Source: an uncultured Lachnospiraceae bacterium
GTDB lineage: Bacteria > Bacillota > Clostridia > Lachnospirales > Lachnospiraceae
Length of the DNA stretch: 64,000 nt
Direction: 5' to 3'
Assembly: GCA_910587095.1 (NCBI GenBank)
Contig: CAJUMJ010000048.1
Location: 1-64,000, forward strand
Shown: piece by piece, positions 1 through 6,784 of the stretch
How the letters are laid out: every line of letters starts with the position of its first letter
How positions within the stretch are numbered: the first letter of the stretch is position 1
The notes under the pieces: generated by a model
The model's input: the letters and a program-made list of their open reading frames with translations, nothing else
The model's database searches: none
What the model was told of the DNA's origin: nothing
Position numbers and translations under genes: made by a program

Positions 1-153
1 CGGTTATGCAGGAATAACGGAACTTAATTTTAAGATAATAAATCAACTTATAGAAAAATTCTTGTTTCTGAACTCGTAGAAGTTGACGGGCAGAAAATTC
101 AACGACTTACTATCCATTACAAGTTCATAGGGGCACTGGAAACCCTTGAATAA
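1..153 (+). pseudogene. C-terminal remnant of a serine recombinase
   Basis: This is the tail of a protein whose beginning lies left of the window. Reading frame 2 gives GYAGITELNFKIINQLIEK, then frame 1 gives ILVSELVEVDGQ and IHYKFIGALE before the stop. The joined text resembles the C-terminal DUF4368-type region of resolvase-family integrases of clostridial mobile elements, where an 'ELT..IINE.V.KI.V' segment precedes 'YY.FIG'. The frame break falls at an A5 run (54-58) and is repaired by adding one A. I infer an inactivated recombinase from an older or neighbouring element. Family assignment rests on only about 45 residues. Confidence 0.55.
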
Positions 154-1135
154 TGGATATTTTCTAAGTCACCTATTCCAACTATCCAACAGATGCCGGG
201 CGTATGGACAAACATTATCCTATGGCCGTTGCCAGACGCCATTGCTGCAACAGGATATGGGGCGTAAGTACAGTTTTCCTCCAGATAAGACGTTGGAGAT
301 TGCACAGGTTTTGTATGAAAAATATAAAATTTTGTCTTATCCACGTACTGACAGCCAGTACTTGTCAATGGATGTTTACGACGAGATTGTAGAGCATTTG
401 AAAAGCTGCCGGTTTGGGGGATCCACAAAGGTTATAGATAGGATAGATCTTACGGCTTTGCAGGCGGACAAAAGTTATTTTAATGATCTGAAAGTGATAG
501 ACCATCATGCGCTGATCCCGACGATCAATGCGGATATGGATAAGGCTTACAGCTCCCTGGCAGTGGATGAGAAGAAGGTATTTGATGCCATTGTCCTGTC
601 CTTGATTGCCATTTTTTATCCGGTTTATGAGTATGATGCCACTACCCTTATCGTGGAAATCGGTGGCAATCATTTTAAATCTACGGGTACAACGATCCGC
701 AGCCTGGGCTATAAGGTGCTTTTAAAAAATACTGCCGAAGAGAAAGAGCCAATACAGATTCTTCCGGAGCTTTCACAGGGAGACAGCCTTGTGGTCGATT
801 CCGTAGTCATGCTGGATAAAAAGACTGTTCCACCCAAGGAATATAATGATGAGACAATCGTTAAGGTAATGGAGAAATATGGGATCGGTACGAGCGCAAC
901 GAGAGCCGAAATTATCAAGAAGCTACAAAATCCCAAGAGACAGTTTATCACCCGTGAAAAGGGAAAATACAGCGTCACTAAGCTGGGTGAGGAGTACATA
1001 AGGATTGTGCCGAATGAATTGAAAGCGCCGGAGCTTACCCAGCGGTTTGAGGCAGACTTACAAAAAGTAAATGAGGGAGCGCTTACCAAGGATGCTTTTC
1101 TTGACTTATGTTTGGCATTTTCCAGAAGGATTTAG
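146..1135 (+). pseudogene. topB: Type IA DNA topoisomerase III (TopB) remnant with internal deletion
   Basis: The readable frame matches conjugative-element topoisomerase III. It has AYGQTLSYGRCQTPLLQ, then the active-site block ILSYPRTDSQYLS (the family's catalytic tyrosine motif), HHALIPT, and the domain around YGIGTSATRAEIIKKL. The Toprim N-terminus is absent. The usual ~90-100 residues between the 'GRxQTPLL' and 'KYxFxxDKTLEIAQ' segments are missing, since QTPLLQ is joined directly to QDMGRKYSF. The apparent start is a TTG with no Shine-Dalgarno sequence, overlapping the recombinase remnant. Such enzymes assist ICE transfer or replication. With both the Toprim region and a core segment gone, it should be inactive. 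Confidence 0.8.
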
Positions 1136-1461
1136 AGATTCTCCGCATTGAGAACGAGCAGCGGCAAATGCAGCAACAACTTGTTGATTTGGAGATGAAG
1201 ATGTATGGAAGGATATCCAATAAAATAGCAGAGCTGTTAGAGGCATTCCAATGTGAGGTTTTAAATGGTATGGTTATAAAAATATATGATTCTGATAAAA
1301 CCCCAGTTTCTAAAATTGAAACGATCAGACAGGGGACAGAAAAAGAAACAGCCAGTACTTTGCATGGGAAGTTGAAAGCCTATAAGGAAGTAGAGAAGCG
1401 ACAGCAGACAGACGGCCACGTAGGGGAGAACCGCAAAAGAGAGATGCCGGAGTTAGTGTAA
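1108..1461 (+). CDS. Coiled-coil protein of unknown function, possibly the shifted tail of the topB remnant
   Basis: The frame starts inside the end of the topB remnant and has no Shine-Dalgarno sequence. It encodes a charged helical segment (RIENEQRQMQQQLVDLEMK) and a Lys/Gln/Arg-rich tail. It lies in the -1 frame relative to topB, as expected if one base was lost near 1105-1110, so it may be the natural C-terminal continuation of topB rather than a separate gene. I do not recognise the family. Independent translation looks unlikely. Confidence 0.35.
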   Translation: MFGIFQKDLEILRIENEQRQMQQQLVDLEMKMYGRISNKIAELLEAFQCEVLNGMVIKIYDSDKTPVSKIETIRQGTEKETASTLHGKLKAYKEVEKRQQTDGHVGENRKREMPELV

Positions 1462-1469
1462 TTTATATC

Positions 1470-1483
1470 ATGCGATGTCGCAT
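1470..1483. promoter_or_regulatory. Palindrome ATGCGATGTCGCAT, candidate operator (copy 1)
   Basis: A 14-bp near-perfect palindrome lies 100 bp upstream of mobC. The same core occurs twice before the serine recombinase genes (6657-6676 and 6690-6707). Three copies in one element, each ahead of a mobility gene, suggest the site of an element-encoded DNA-binding protein. The protein is not identified. Confidence 0.5.
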
Positions 1484-1582
1484 AGGCAGAGGATAGTATG
1501 CGGAAGGCAAATGAAGCAGGCCTTCCGTGTATTATTTTTTGTGATAATTTACGAATCCAATTATTTCGCGGAGGGAAGCGGT

Positions 1583-1921
1583 ATGGAGAAAGAAGTGTTC
1601 AGAGTGAGGGACAGGCAGTTAAAGATTTGGGTGACTGACTATGAGTATCAGATAATACAGGAGCGGATGAAGGCATCCAGGGCTGGCACCTTGCGGGAAT
1701 TCCTGGTGGAAGCAGCGACAAACGGCGTTCTGGTCAATGTTGACTATTCAGATATTAAAACTTTGGCATATGAAATCAATCGGATCGGGAACAACATTAA
1801 TCAGATCGCGCACAGAATAAATAGTGAGGGGATCATTTATAGAAGGCAGATTGAAGATGTACAGGCTGATGTCGATCTGATCTGGAAGCTCTTAAGGGCA
1901 AAGTTTTATCAGATTCCATAA
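1583..1921 (+). CDS. mobC: MobC-family relaxosome accessory protein
   Basis: The 112-residue protein starts MEKEVFRVRDRQLKIWVTD and has a ribbon-helix-helix-like N-terminal half followed by the MobC hallmark EINRIGNNINQIAHRIN, then a helical tail (DVDLIWKLLR). MobC proteins bind oriT with the relaxase and help strand opening. The ATG at 1583 is preceded by GGAGGG at 1570-1575, a better start than the upstream in-frame alternatives. The truncated relaxase follows at 2694, the usual MobC-relaxase order. No defect is visible here, although the surrounding mobility genes are broken. Confidence 0.85.
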   Translation: MEKEVFRVRDRQLKIWVTDYEYQIIQERMKASRAGTLREFLVEAATNGVLVNVDYSDIKTLAYEINRIGNNINQIAHRINSEGIIYRRQIEDVQADVDLIWKLLRAKFYQIP

Positions 1922-1978
1922 AATGTTTGACATAGTTTATTAGATTGTGTAATCTCGTTTTATTGGGAGGTAGATATA

Positions 1979-2247
1979 ATGCAGAAGTTATATGATCAGG
2001 AAACAGGATATCCGATTGATAACAGTTATCTTGAATGTGGTTTGCCGCCTTTTTTGCAGGGATCACTGGAACAAATGAAAAAGCGTGGGCTAAAGTAGAT
2101 AACGGTGAGGAATATACCCAATGGGACTGTGATTACTGTGAATTGCAGACTGATATAAATAATGCCGAAGTTAATTTAATGATTAGTGAGGAACAGGCAT
2201 GGTATTTGCGGGAGAAATATTTAAGGATAGAAAGGTATGGGATATGA
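1979..2247 (+). pseudogene. Small conserved mobile-element protein, frameshifted
   Basis: A good start (GGGAGG then ATG at 1979) opens MQKLYDQETGYPIDNSYLE and reads to LEQMKKRGLK before a stop at 2096-2098. The -1 frame then continues smoothly with KAWAKVDNGEEYTQWDC, DYCELQTDINNAEVN and EEQAWYLREKYLR to 2247. Joining the frames at the A5 run (2078-2082) gives one ~89-residue protein of a type common beside relaxases in Firmicutes elements. The function is unknown to me. The Cys pair in WDCDYC could suggest metal binding. I infer loss of one A. Confidence 0.6.
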
Positions 2248-2307
2248 TGGCAGGGATAGACTTTACAGATATGCCCAAACGTAATAAAAATAAAATATTT
2301 TGCTTTT

Positions 2308-2643
2308 ATGACATCTTTGCAGTATGAAGAATGTAACAGCGCTATCAAGCGAATAGTTCCTCAAATTAGTATGGAAAAAGTTAGAAAGATAATTTTGGAA
2401 ACTCCTTTTATTAGTGACCTGCAAAAGGAATTTTACACCACAATGCTTTTCAATAGAAAGGAAAGAATACTGAATTATACACTAAATCAATTATCAAGAG
2501 GAACGATACTTGCTACTGATGTAATAGGCCAAAGAGAATCGGTTTTGAAAAAAATAGAGGGCAATCAAAGAAAAATCGACGGCAGGACAAATGTAGAGGG
2601 TAAGTCGGAGAAAAAAAGCAAGGACCAGCAGAAACACATATAA
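2308..2643 (+). CDS. Hypothetical protein, weakly like the C-terminal tail of HipA-type kinases
   Basis: The 111-residue frame contains IILETPFISDLQKEFYTTML followed by NRKERILNYTLNQL, reminiscent of the last helices of HipA-family kinases ('STPYLSE..K.FY..MI..R...IL'). No kinase core is present, so if the resemblance is real this is a fragment. No good Shine-Dalgarno sequence precedes 2308. The Lys/Gln-rich end (KIEGNQRKIDG) is low complexity. It could equally be an unrelated small element protein. Confidence 0.35.
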   Translation: MTSLQYEECNSAIKRIVPQISMEKVRKIILETPFISDLQKEFYTTMLFNRKERILNYTLNQLSRGTILATDVIGQRESVLKKIEGNQRKIDGRTNVEGKSEKKSKDQQKHI

Positions 2644-2656
2644 CATTTATTGTAAA

Positions 2657-2681
2657 GGGTGCGGAAAGGCATCCTTTTTTT
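2657..2681 (+). terminator. Intrinsic terminator immediately before the relaxase gene
   Basis: GGGTGC (2657-2662) pairs with GCATCC (2669-2674) around a 6-nt loop and is followed by seven T. The relaxase Shine-Dalgarno GTGGAG begins at once (2682) and the ATG is at 2694. A terminator this close to the start suggests attenuation, or insulation from upstream transcription. Confidence 0.6.
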
Positions 2682-2693
2682 GTGGAGCAAAAT

Positions 2694-3179
2694 ATGGCAA
2701 CGTCTAAAATAAAAACAATCAAAAAGACACTTAAAAAGGCAATTGATTATATTACTAATCCGGATAAAACGGAGGACGGTACACTGATTTATTCGCATGG
2801 TTGTTCTGTGGAGACAGCAGATTTAGAGATGGAACTTACGGCGAAGCAGGGAACCGGGAGGGGTGACCGTATCGCTTATCATATAATCCAGTCTTTTTCG
2901 CCGGATGATGATATCACTCCGGAGAAAGCGCAGGAGCTGGGGATAGAATTTTCCAGACAAGTCACCGGTGGAAAATATGAATTTGTCATTGCGACACATG
3001 TTGATCGGAACCATATCCATAACCACATTATATTTAATGCAGTAGACTATGTGAATCACAGGAAATATCATTCTGACGAGAAGGATAAATATAGAATACG
3101 AGATATTAATGACGAAATCTGCAAGGCAAATAATTTGTCCGTGTTACCTAAATACAATGCAAAAAGAAAGTCGAAATGA
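2694..3179 (+). pseudogene. MOBP-type relaxase, N-terminal nuclease domain only (truncated)
   Basis: It reads MATSKIKTIKKTLKKAIDYI, then a TLIYSHGCS segment, and the histidine triad region HVDRNHIHNHIIFNAVDYVN, which is the metal-binding motif of VirD2/MobA-like relaxases. A conserved segment DINDEICKANNLSVL follows, and the frame then stops after KRKSK at residue 161. Family members are usually 400-600 residues, so the C-terminal part is missing; downstream DNA is non-coding and hairpin-rich. The ATG at 2694 is preferred over an in-frame GTG at 2682 because GTGGAG forms its ribosome site. Relaxases nick oriT and pilot the strand. This one is unlikely to support full transfer. Confidence 0.8.
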
Positions 3180-3245
3180 GTGACAAGTGTTATGATGGGG
3201 TGTAGGAGTCTATGATTTTGTAAAGATTTCTGCATCCTGTTTTTT

Positions 3246-3284
3246 TGTATTTTAGTCCGCATAGGCGGACTTGTATAAAATACA
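3246..3284. repeat. Covarying hairpin element, copy 1
   Basis: Outer stem TGTATTTTA (3246-3254) pairs with TAAAATACA (3276-3284). Inner stem GTCCGC (3255-3260) pairs with GCGGAC (3265-3270) around the loop ATAG. A second copy at 3444-3481 has the same architecture with compensated base changes. The function is unknown. It lies just downstream of the truncated relaxase. Confidence 0.75.
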
Positions 3285-3314
3285 TAAAGCTGTTTCGGCG
3301 TAAGAGAGGGGTTT

Positions 3315-3396
3315 GGGGATGTGCCCCGACAAGCAAAATAATCTAAATTTCCGGTACGGAAAATTTTTAGATTATGGTGTAAATGGGTACCCATTT
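3315..3396. other. Cluster of three inverted repeats, oriT-like region
   Basis: GGGG/CCCC (3315-3318 with 3324-3327) is followed by a long imperfect inverted repeat, 3338-3353 with 3357-3375, centred on GGTA. After that comes the perfect 16-bp palindrome AAATGGGTACCCATTT (3381-3396). Its position next to relaxase and MobC genes fits an origin of transfer, but no nic site is recognised. Transcription-related hairpins are the alternative. Confidence 0.4.
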
Positions 3397-3443
3397 GCGT
3401 TGCTTGCTATTCCGTGAAATGGTGATTTTCGCGGAGGCTTTTT

Positions 3444-3481
3444 TGTGTTTTAGCCCGCATAGGCGGGCTGTATAAAACACA
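3444..3481. repeat. Covarying hairpin element, copy 2
   Basis: TGTGTTTTA (3444-3452) pairs with TAAAACACA (3473-3481), and GCCCGC (3453-3458) pairs with GCGGGC (3463-3468) around ATAG. Compared with copy 1, an A-T pair became G-C in the outer stem and a T-A pair became C-G in the inner stem, so pairing is preserved. A short hairpin and T-run (3412-3444) lie directly upstream. Confidence 0.75.
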
Positions 3482-3515
3482 TAATGCCGTAAACGGCAGG
3501 AATGCAGTGAAAAAA

Positions 3516-3605
3516 TTACATCTGTTTGGTAATCAAATTCGCAAGGGCGACAACGAGAATGGCACTGATGAATAAGAGATAGAGGATATCCCGGTAAGAA
3601 ACAAT
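3516..3605 (-). pseudogene. Small hydrophobic peptide, toxin-like, start codon apparently lost
   Basis: The minus strand encodes 29 residues, IVSYRDILYLLFISAILVVALANLITKQM. Its length and the pattern 'hhSYRD...hydrophobic...polar tail' match the peptide at 3768-3857 (MITYQDFFLF...). The first codon is ATT rather than ATG and no Shine-Dalgarno sequence precedes it, so it is probably a decayed paralogue of a holin-like/type I toxin peptide. The assignment is by resemblance to a very short peptide. Confidence 0.45.
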
Positions 3606-3674
3606 GCTAATTCAACAATATTGAAGCTGATTACGTCTTGTGTTCTATTCGAGAATATGTTATATTGTAAGCAG

Positions 3675-3706
3675 AAAAAGGGAAAGCCATAGAAGCGGCT
3701 TTACCC
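3675..3706 (-). terminator. Intrinsic terminator of the toxin-like transcript
   Basis: On the minus strand a GGGTAAAGCC...GGCTTTCCC stem (3680-3688 with 3697-3706 on the plus strand) is followed by five U (3675-3679). It lies 60-90 nt downstream of the small hydrophobic gene at 3768-3857. An additional hairpin (3741-3770) sits between them. Confidence 0.6.
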
Positions 3707-3767
3707 CACAATATTAAGCAAATACCTCTGGTTAGAGGTCAGCCGTCACTATTGGTGGTAGTGGCGG

Positions 3768-3857
3768 CTATTTCTTTCCCTTAAAAATCTGATAAAGCAG
3801 ACTGATCAGGGCAACAATGAAGGTACAGAACAAAAAGAAATCCTGATATGTAATCAT
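3768..3857 (-). CDS. Putative holin-like/type I toxin peptide (29 aa)
   Basis: The minus strand carries AAAGGAGGGC eight bases ahead of an ATG, and encodes MITYQDFFLFCTFIVALISL followed by LYQIFKGKK. A single ~20-residue membrane helix with a short acidic/aromatic N-terminus and a basic tail is typical of the TxpA/Hol_Tox class of Firmicutes peptides, often controlled by an antisense RNA. A strong hairpin overlaps the stop (AGCCGTCACTA with TAGTGGCGGCT, 3741-3770), and a terminator follows. A degenerate homologue sits 160 bp further on. I cannot point to a defined antisense RNA promoter. Being too short for routine gene calling, it is easily missed. Confidence 0.65.
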   Translation of the reverse strand: MITYQDFFLFCTFIVALISLLYQIFKGKK

Positions 3858-3999
3858 TGCATCGCCCTCCTTTCTTTTGTCTGGAGGGCTACTTGAACCC
3901 TCCGCAAAAATGCAAGAGGGGTAAGGCCGCCTTTGGCTCTATGGTTTCCCATGAAAGAAGTATAGCATGTATGTTGGTTTGGTTCAATAAAAATTCAAA

Positions 4000-4028
4000 T
4001 TGCTACGTGTAGTATAATTTGTTATAAT
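4000..4028 (+). promoter_or_regulatory. Sigma-A promoter of the DUF2726-like gene
   Basis: TTGCTA (4000-4005), a 17-bp spacer and a consensus TATAAT (4023-4028) lie 45 bp before the ATG at 4073. With the terminator at 5569-5607 this makes the gene an independent transcription unit inside the element. Confidence 0.7.
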
Positions 4029-4072
4029 TTAGAAGTTTTTAAGCGAAATACAAAGTGTGGGGGATATAAATT

Positions 4073-5479
4073 ATGTCGAATATAGGTGATGATATTGCTA
4101 CAGGCTCATTGATAGGGATAATTTTAGGAATTCCGATATTTGTTGGAATTGCCATTTTAGCAATTCCTTTTATAATCATATCTGGTATTAGCGGTGTACC
4201 AATGCATATTTTGATACAGAGTCTATTGATTTTTGCGGTTGCGGTCTTTCTTGACTGGCTGTTTAGCAGACACCAAATTATAGAAAATGGAATCGTGGGA
4301 TTGATAGTCGGATCGCTAGTACATACATATTTTCAATGGCATTCCGTAGTTTGTATTCTGATCGGGTTAGCGATCGTAGGACTTCTATTCTTTGTTTCCT
4401 ATATAAAGATTGGATTTTGGATAAAGACCATTTTGTTTTCTGTGGTTGTGACATTTATGGTTTATGTAGTTCTTTATTCAGATGTAGGGCTTTTTCCTTT
4501 GCCGGATAGGATATGGAAAATAGCTTTTGCTATCATATTTTTTCTTGAAAATATATTTATAAGATGTGCAGTTGCACATGATAAAGGAGTTTTGCTTGAA
4601 GGGCATGGTGAATACAAGAAGGAAGAATACCACTATGATGTAAGGCAAGACGGAGAGGCGACGGCGCAGACGGATAATAATGAATATCAGGCAAATAATT
4701 CAACAATTTCCGAAATGAATGATCTTGTAAGAAAAATAAATGCAGAAGTATTAGATGAACAAGAGAAAGAGATTAGTACAAGAGATGCAGGATTATCTGA
4801 GATACAAGAGGAAATGGAAACATCTGCGTATTTGATGGATCGTGTGTACTTGTTTTCCCAAAAGAAGTCCTTTTGGGATGGAAACCCAATCAACAATATG
4901 GAGGAAAAAGTTTACTCTGTACTCAAAAGCTTTATTGATACGGAATATTTGATTTTGCCGCATGTATCTTTCAGGGAAATTTTTTGGTGGGGAGATTGGA
5001 AAAGCGAATCCAAATTAACAGATAGAGTGACCAAAATGCACTTTGATTTTGGAATCTATAATAAAGAATTTCAGCCGATTTTCTTTCTGGAAATACAAGG
5101 CAAAGAACATAAAGAAAATCCAAAGGTAATAGAAAGAGATAAATTTAAAGCGGAAGTAATGAAACGCTGCGGGATGAAGTTAATAACAATGGACTGTTCG
5201 GAGCCTATGCCTGATTCAGAGATTAGGGAGAAGGTTGTTGCATGCATTAAGAAAGAAGTGCCAGCTCGGAAAGCATATGCAGTTTATTGTCCAAATTGCA
5301 AAAGCCGTGGGAAAAACAGTTTGATGATACTTAGACGGAATAAAACAGATGGAACTTTTTTCTATGGCTGTAGTACCTATGAAGAAAACAAGCAGGATAA
5401 ATGTCCAACCTTAAATTTGGATGAGGTGCCGCCGCTTTATTGGGGCATACCTTTATTTAAAGAAAAAGACAAATTGTAA
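4073..5479 (+). CDS. Membrane-anchored DUF2726/PD-(D/E)XK-like protein with zinc ribbon
   Basis: This 468-residue protein has three parts. Residues ~8-170 are strongly hydrophobic (about five membrane segments). An acidic, helical linker follows. Residues ~270-400 resemble DUF2726: NNMEEKVYSVLKSFI, then MHFDFGIY and FLEIQGKEH, then a Lys-rich helix and MKLITMDC, the D...ExQ arrangement of a PD-(D/E)XK-like fold. Residues ~403-445 (CPNCKS...FYGCSTYEENKQDKC) form a topoisomerase-type zinc ribbon. The start has a TGGGGG ribosome site, its own promoter and its own terminator. As an intact cargo gene amid decayed mobility genes it may be under selection. Nuclease activity and any defence role are inference; no partner gene adjoins it. 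Confidence 0.75.
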   Translation: MSNIGDDIATGSLIGIILGIPIFVGIAILAIPFIIISGISGVPMHILIQSLLIFAVAVFLDWLFSRHQIIENGIVGLIVGSLVHTYFQWHSVVCILIGLAIVGLLFFVSYIKIGFWIKTILFSVVVTFMVYVVLYSDVGLFPLPDRIWKIAFAIIFFLENIFIRCAVAHDKGVLLEGHGEYKKEEYHYDVRQDGEATAQTDNNEYQANNSTISEMNDLVRKINAEVLDEQEKEISTRDAGLSEIQEEMETSAYLMDRVYLFSQKKSFWDGNPINNMEEKVYSVLKSFIDTEYLILPHVSFREIFWWGDWKSESKLTDRVTKMHFDFGIYNKEFQPIFFLEIQGKEHKENPKVIERDKFKAEVMKRCGMKLITMDCSEPMPDSEIREKVVACIKKEVPARKAYAVYCPNCKSRGKNSLMILRRNKTDGTFFYGCSTYEENKQDKCPTLNLDEVPPLYWGIPLFKEKDKL

Positions 5480-5568
5480 TTAAATGAATAGTATGGCTTG
5501 ATTAAACCATGTGTCAAGGAGAACGTCGCAAGATATATTTGGAATACAAAACTTGAAACGCTCTCCAG

Positions 5569-5607
5569 AGAACCCCTGTTGTGCTGCTGCATAACAGGGG
5601 TTCTTTG
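5569..5607 (+). terminator. Intrinsic terminator after the DUF2726-like gene
   Basis: AGAACCCCTGTT (5569-5580) pairs perfectly with AACAGGGGTTCT (5593-5604), followed by a short T-rich stretch. It closes the cargo gene about 90 bp after its stop. Confidence 0.75.
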
Positions 5608-5630
5608 ACAATCTGAATGCAGGTACGGTG

Positions 5631-5750
5631 ATGTACTTGCGTCATTTTTCAGATAGGTTCTCAATTTCGGAAATAAAAGTTCTTTTTACATTTTCTAAAG
5701 AATTAGCGAAAGCCAATAATGCGTTCAACGGAAGAGAGAGGAGGCAATGA
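5631..5750 (+). CDS. Possible small protein (39 aa)
   Basis: An ATG at 5631 opens MYLRHFSDRFSISEIKVLF and continues through SKELAKANNAFNGRERRQ to a stop at 5748-5750, two bases before the next small gene. The ribosome site of that next gene lies inside this frame, suggesting coupling. The Shine-Dalgarno sequence for this start is weak. No family is recognised. Confidence 0.3.
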   Translation: MYLRHFSDRFSISEIKVLFTFSKELAKANNAFNGRERRQ

Positions 5751-5751
5751 C

Positions 5752-5856
5752 ATGATGACACTCGACAAAGAAACGGCAATCAGAAAGATTGTAGAAATGA
5801 TGGCAAGGCAGCTTGAAGTTTTAACGCAGCCGTTTTGCAAAGGAAATATTTCTTAA
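5752..5856 (+). CDS. Small hypothetical protein (34 aa)
   Basis: GGAGG at 5740-5744 precedes the ATG by seven bases. The product is MMTLDKETAIRKIVEMMARQ, then LEVLTQPFCKGNIS, probably a short amphipathic helix. It heads a run of small element genes leading to the zinc-ribbon remnant. The function is unknown. Confidence 0.45.
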   Translation: MMTLDKETAIRKIVEMMARQLEVLTQPFCKGNIS

Positions 5857-5916
5857 ACTTAACAGAGGGAAGGCTTAAGTAAATGACATTGCTTGCTGTA
5901 TAGGAGGAAAGATAAA

Positions 5917-6281
5917 TTGTGTAAAAGCATAATGGATATCATTACGGAACAGGCAACAAATGAGAGATTGGATGCTCTTCTGAGACGGGATAAGACGTTT
6001 GTGGAATTGCAGAAAAGGCTGGATTATGCTATACAAGCGTTTGACGAACTTAACCTGACAAAAGTACAGAGCCGGATGTAGAATTGTTGATTCAGGCAGA
6101 AACAGAGCATTTAAAAAAGCAGAATGAAAGCCTGAAGAAACGTGAGATGCCAGCGTACCTGATTGAGGAAAAGGGAGAGTACTTTTGCCCTAAATGCCAG
6201 TACTTACAGCCTGGTCCGCAGGTAAGGTACTGTGCGAACTGTGGGCATAGGGTTATGACGAGGATAGAACCAGCCAAGTAG
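5917..6281 (+). pseudogene. Small zinc-ribbon protein of mobile elements, frameshifted
   Basis: A TTG at 5917 with GGAGG ten bases upstream opens a helical N-terminus (MDIITEQATNERLDALLRRD) that stops at 6081. The -1 frame continues seamlessly as EPDVELLIQAETEHLKKQ and ends in a two-knuckle zinc ribbon, CPKC...CANCGHRV, at 6281. The two halves join at an A4 run (6060-6063), so one base appears lost. Together they give a ~120-residue protein with a coiled N-terminal part and a C-terminal metal-binding knuckle. Whether a second product is made by internal initiation is unknown. Confidence 0.55.
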
Positions 6282-6656
6282 GGCTTTTCTATAATAAATT
6301 TATTGAGTTTTATTTCAAATGTATTAGCACCATGACAAATACGCCGCATATGCGTAAGAACACAGCTTTTGCGTTATAAAGTCCGGTAACGTCTGGCAGG
6401 CCGGGAGCTTCACAGTGGACACGCAAGGATCCCCATTTTCTGAAACTGTCTAAATATTGAAGGAGGGAAAGCGGTTAGTCTGTTCTGTGTGAATTCTCGT
6501 GGTGAAAGAAGGAGCGAAGATCTGCCTGTCAGTGATAATGATACACCCCCGCAGGTGGGGCTTGCCCATAGAAATGGGAGAGGTAGAGTAGCAAGCTACA
6601 TAATGAGTATGTGAGGGTAACCTGTGGAGCTGACCAACAGCCGCCGGCATTCTTAT
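6282..6656. other. Non-coding block with serial small hairpins
   Basis: No convincing gene is seen. Between 6544 and 6599 three hairpins follow each other: CACC/GGTG (6544-6557), CCCAT/ATGGG around AGAA (6565-6578), and GTAGC/GCTAC (6588-6599). A GGAGGG at 6461-6466 has no usable start after it. The block may be a structured RNA or the recombinase-proximal regulatory region of the element. Confidence 0.35.
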
Positions 6657-6676
6657 TTTATGCGATGTCGCATAAA
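6657..6676. promoter_or_regulatory. Palindrome around ATGCGATGTCGCAT, candidate operator (copy 2)
   Basis: A 20-bp palindrome with TTT/AAA flanks, symmetric except for the central base pair. Its centre is 32 bp, about three helical turns, from the next copy at 6690-6707. That spacing suggests cooperative binding on one DNA face upstream of the recombinase operon. Confidence 0.6.
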
Positions 6677-6689
6677 GCGTAACTGATAA

Positions 6690-6707
6690 TTATGCGATAT
6701 CGCATAA
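6690..6707. promoter_or_regulatory. Palindrome TTATGCGATATCGCATAA, candidate operator (copy 3)
   Basis: A perfect 18-bp palindrome 78 bp before the small gene at 6785. It shares its core with the sites at 1470-1483 and 6657-6676. Confidence 0.6.
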
Positions 6708-6784
6708 AATCAAGAAGGGAAGTAATATTGACTAATGTGCAGGAATAAGATTGAGCAAGAAATCGTACATGCAGGTGAGTCAGT

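Noticed and set aside
3180..4072. CRISPR array, suggested by the repeated hairpin motif
   Set aside because: There are only two copies, 198 bp apart, with no regular spacers and no cas gene.
6450..6650. Minus-strand 66-residue frame before the recombinase operon
   Set aside because: It covers the hairpin-rich block, has no ribosome site, and resembles no known protein.
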